Shown here piece after piece: positions 4,895-7,112 of a stretch of DNA of 7,112 bases (the stretch's first letter is position 1; each line of letters begins with the position of its first letter). Under the pieces are notes generated by a model. The model was given only the letters and a program-made list of their open reading frames with translations, ran no database searches and had not been told where the DNA came from. The DNA comes from Betaproteobacteria bacterium (GTDB lineage Bacteria; Pseudomonadota; Gammaproteobacteria; Burkholderiales; SG8-39): NCBI GenBank assembly GCA_005882235.1, contig VBCT01000127.1:1-7112 (forward strand), written 5' to 3'. Both the position numbers and the translations under genes were made by a program.

Positions 4895-7112
4895 GTGCTG
4901 CGCCTCGCCCTCCGCATGCTCCTGCGCGACTGGCGCGCGGGGGAGCTGCGCGTGCTGGCGCTCGGACTCGTGCTCGCCGTGGGCGGCGTAGCCAGTGTCG
5001 CTTTCTTCGCCGATCGCGTGCGGCAGGCGCTCACGCGCGAAGCGCACCAAGTGCTCGGCGCCGATATGCTGATGACGGCCGACCATGCCTGGGCTCCGGA
5101 GTTCCGCGACGAGATCTCGAGGCGCGGGCTGCGCCGCGCCGAAAGCATGATGTTCGTCAGCATGGCGCGTGCGGGCAACGAGACGCTCCTCGCGGCGGTG
5201 AAGGCGGTGTCGCCGGGCTATCCCTTGCGCGGCAGGCTGCGCATCGCCCCTGGCCTGAATGCACCGGACGCGGAGACCGACGCAGTTCCGCCACGGGGCA
5301 CGGTGTGGCTCGACGAAAGGATGATGGCGGCGCTCAAAGTTCGCCAGGGCGACGCGATCGAAGTCGGACGAGCGCGCCTTCGCGTCGCGGCCGTGCTGAC
5401 GCTCGAGCCCGACCGCGGCGTATCCTTCATGAATTTCGCGCCGCGCCTGATGATGCGGCTCGACGATCTGCCCGCCACGGGTTTGGTGCAGCCGGGAAGC
5501 CGCATCAACTATCAGCTGCTCGCCGCGGGCGAGCGCGAAGGGATCCGGCAGTTCGAGCAGTGGGCGAGGGCGCGCCTCTCCCGGGGCGAGCGCATCGACA
5601 GCCTGGAGAACGCGCGGCCCGAGGTTCGCGCGGGCCTGGACCGCGCCCAGAGCTTCCTCGGGCTCACCGCCATGCTGGCCGTGGTGTTGTCCGCGGTCGC
5701 GATCGCGCTCGGCACGCGGCGCTATACGCAACGGCACCTCGACGGCTACGCCGTGATGCGCTGCATGGGCGCTTCACAGTCGCAGCTCTTCGCCCTCTTC
5801 GCCTGGGAATTTCTGCTGCTCGCGCTCGCCGCCTCGCTTATGGGCTGCGCCCTCGGGTTCGTCGTGCAGACCTTGGTCGCCTGGTGGCTCGCGGCCCTGA
5901 TACCGGGCGCCTTGCCGCCGCCAGGCCTCTCGCCTGTCTTGCAGGGCGCGGCGACGGGGCTGGTGCTGTTGCTTGGGTTCGCCTTGCCGCCTCTGCTCCA
6001 ACTCAAGGATGTGCCGGCGCTGCGCGTAATCCGGCGCGACGTCGGCCCTCCGAGGCAAGGGGCGCTCGCTGTATACATAGTGGGACTGGCTGCGGTGTTC
6101 GGGCTGCTACTCTGGCAGGCGGGCGAGCTGAGGCTCGCGAGCTACGTGTTCGGCGGTTTTGCGGCCGCCTTCGGCCTTTTCGCGGCGATCGCCTACGGAG
6201 CGCTGGGGTTGATCGGCAGGTTCGGTCGGACCGGCAGCGTATCCTGGCGTTACGGCCTGGCGAACCTCCTGCGGCGCCCGCGTGCCAACGCCGTGCAGAT
6301 CGTCGCGATCGCGGTGGGACTCACCGCGATCCTGCTCCTCACCATGATCCGGGGCGATTTGCTCGACGCTTGGCGCGGGCGGCTCCCGCCCGACGCGCCC
6401 GACCGGTTTCTCGTCAACATCCAGCCCGAGCAACGACAGCCTCTGGCCGAATTCCTCGAGCGCAACGGCGTAAAGCGCCTGCAGACCTTTCCCATGGTGC
6501 GCGCGCGGCTGGTCGCCATCAACGGAAAGCCTGTGGGTGCAGAGGATTATTCCGAGGAGCGCGCGAAGCGCCAGATCGAGCGCGAGTTCAATGTGACCTA
6601 CCTGCGGGCACTGCCGCCTGAGAACAAAGTCACCGAGGGCGCCTGGTTCGGCCCTGAGGATCTCGAGCACGGCGCCGTCTCGGTGGAGCATTGGATTGCC
6701 GAGCGCTTCGGCATCCGGCGCGGCGATGCGCTCGAATTTCTCTCCGCGGGCCGCAGCTTCTCCGCGCCGGTCACGAGCGTGCGCAAGCTCGATTGGGACT
6801 CGATGCGCCCGAATTTCTTCTTCATCACCACCCCGGCATTGCTCGAAGGTTTCCCGGTGAGCTACGTCGCGAGCTTTCATGCGCCTGCGGGGGACGCACT
6901 GCTGAGCTTGCGCCTGTCGCAGGCGTTTCCCAACCTCACCGTGATCGACGTGAGCATAATCCTGCGGCAGGTCCAGTTTGTAATGGACCAGCTGATTGGG
7001 GCGGTGCAACTGGTGTTCCTGTTCGCGCTCGGCGCTGGCGTTCTGGTGCTGTACGCAGCGCTGCTCGCAACCCAGGACGAGCGCACGCACGAGGCGGCGG
7101 TGATGCGCGCTC
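4895..7112 (+). CDS. ybbP: FtsX/MacB-type ABC permease YbbP, 3' end cut off
   Basis: 739 codons are open to the right edge without a stop; E. coli YbbP has 804 aa, so roughly the last 80-100 residues are missing. It is the inner-membrane permease partner of YbbA. TM1 is near residues 19-38, followed by a large periplasmic domain to about 250 with RLMM motifs shared with E. coli. The first FtsX-like domain spans about 252-372, with hydrophobic stretches flanking the cytoplasmic loop LDGYAVMRCMGA at 282-293. More membrane segments follow to about 485. A second periplasmic domain contains RGDLLDAW and VRKLDWDSMRPNFFFI (629-644), very close to the E. coli sequence. The last visible part is a membrane segment and ERTHEAAVMRA at 729-739, the start of the second FtsX loop. 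Start is GTG, three bases after the ybbA stop. Long antisense frames across it are shadows. Confidence 0.94.
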   Translation, partial: MLRLALRMLLRDWRAGELRVLALGLVLAVGGVASVAFFADRVRQALTREAHQVLGADMLMTADHAWAPEFRDEISRRGLRRAESMMFVSMARAGNETLLAAVKAVSPGYPLRGRLRIAPGLNAPDAETDAVPPRGTVWLDERMMAALKVRQGDAIEVGRARLRVAAVLTLEPDRGVSFMNFAPRLMMRLDDLPATGLVQPGSRINYQLLAAGEREGIRQFEQWARARLSRGERIDSLENARPEVRAGLDRAQSFLGLTAMLAVVLSAVAIALGTRRYTQRHLDGYAVMRCMGASQSQLFALFAWEFLLLALAASLMGCALGFVVQTLVAWWLAALIPGALPPPGLSPVLQGAATGLVLLLGFALPPLLQLKDVPALRVIRRDVGPPRQGALAVYIVGLAAVFGLLLWQAGELRLASYVFGGFAAAFGLFAAIAYGALGLIGRFGRTGSVSWRYGLANLLRRPRANAVQIVAIAVGLTAILLLTMIRGDLLDAWRGRLPPDAPDRFLVNIQPEQRQPLAEFLERNGVKRLQTFPMVRARLVAINGKPVGAEDYSEERAKRQIEREFNVTYLRALPPENKVTEGAWFGPEDLEHGAVSVEHWIAERFGIRRGDALEFLSAGRSFSAPVTSVRKLDWDSMRPNFFFITTPALLEGFPVSYVASFHAPAGDALLSLRLSQAFPNLTVIDVSIILRQVQFVMDQLIGAVQLVFLFALGAGVLVLYAALLATQDERTHEAAVMRA

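Noticed and set aside
4646..5737. 363-codon minus-strand open frame antisense to ybbA and ybbP
   Set aside because: His/Arg/Glu-rich low-complexity translation typical of antisense frames in GC-rich genes; no start signal or family match.
5305..6621. 438-codon plus-strand open frame within ybbP
   Set aside because: It is out of frame with ybbP, whose frame aligns closely with E. coli YbbP over its whole length; its translation is Arg/Ala-rich and without motifs.
6107..7090. 327-codon minus-strand open frame antisense to ybbP
   Set aside because: Same kind of shadow, opposite a region with strong YbbP identity such as residues 629-644.

Overview
The window is a tightly packed stretch of GC-rich bacterial chromosome. 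The proteins are of proteobacterial type, and the gene set plus the fused persulfide dioxygenase-rhodanese suggest a betaproteobacterium; that placement is inference. Six genes fill it completely. No gap between genes exceeds 30 bases, and there is no mobile element, repeat array, CRISPR or RNA gene that I can see.

Left block (about 1-2517, minus strand): a probable operon read right to left. It holds mnmH (tRNA 2-selenouridine synthase), a two-domain persulfide dioxygenase-rhodanese, and the first 115 codons of an unrecognised receiver-like protein that runs off the left edge. Centre (2532-3584, plus strand): selD (selenophosphate synthetase), divergent from mnmH with only 14 bases between the two start codons. 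SelD makes the selenophosphate that MnmH uses to put selenium into wobble uridines of tRNA, so the pair is a complete selenouridine module. The SelD here uses cysteine, not selenocysteine, in its active site. No Sec machinery is visible in the window.

Right block: tesA (3577-4191, minus strand) converges on selD with an 8-base tail overlap. It diverges from ybbA (4190-4891, plus strand) through start codons that overlap in one CATG. ybbA is followed after 3 bases by ybbP (4895 onward), an FtsX/MacB-type permease cut by the right edge about 100 residues before its expected end. tesA-ybbA-ybbP is the arrangement known from E. coli, where ybbB (= mnmH) also lies a few genes away.

The main points of interest are regulatory. 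Both divergent pairs have almost no intergenic DNA, so promoters must sit in the 14-base spacer or inside neighbouring coding sequence. selD and mnmH both have forced start codons without a usable Shine-Dalgarno sequence, which suggests leaderless mRNAs. The main biochemical point is a persulfide-handling rhodanese fusion in what looks like the same operon as a selenium-using rhodanese enzyme.
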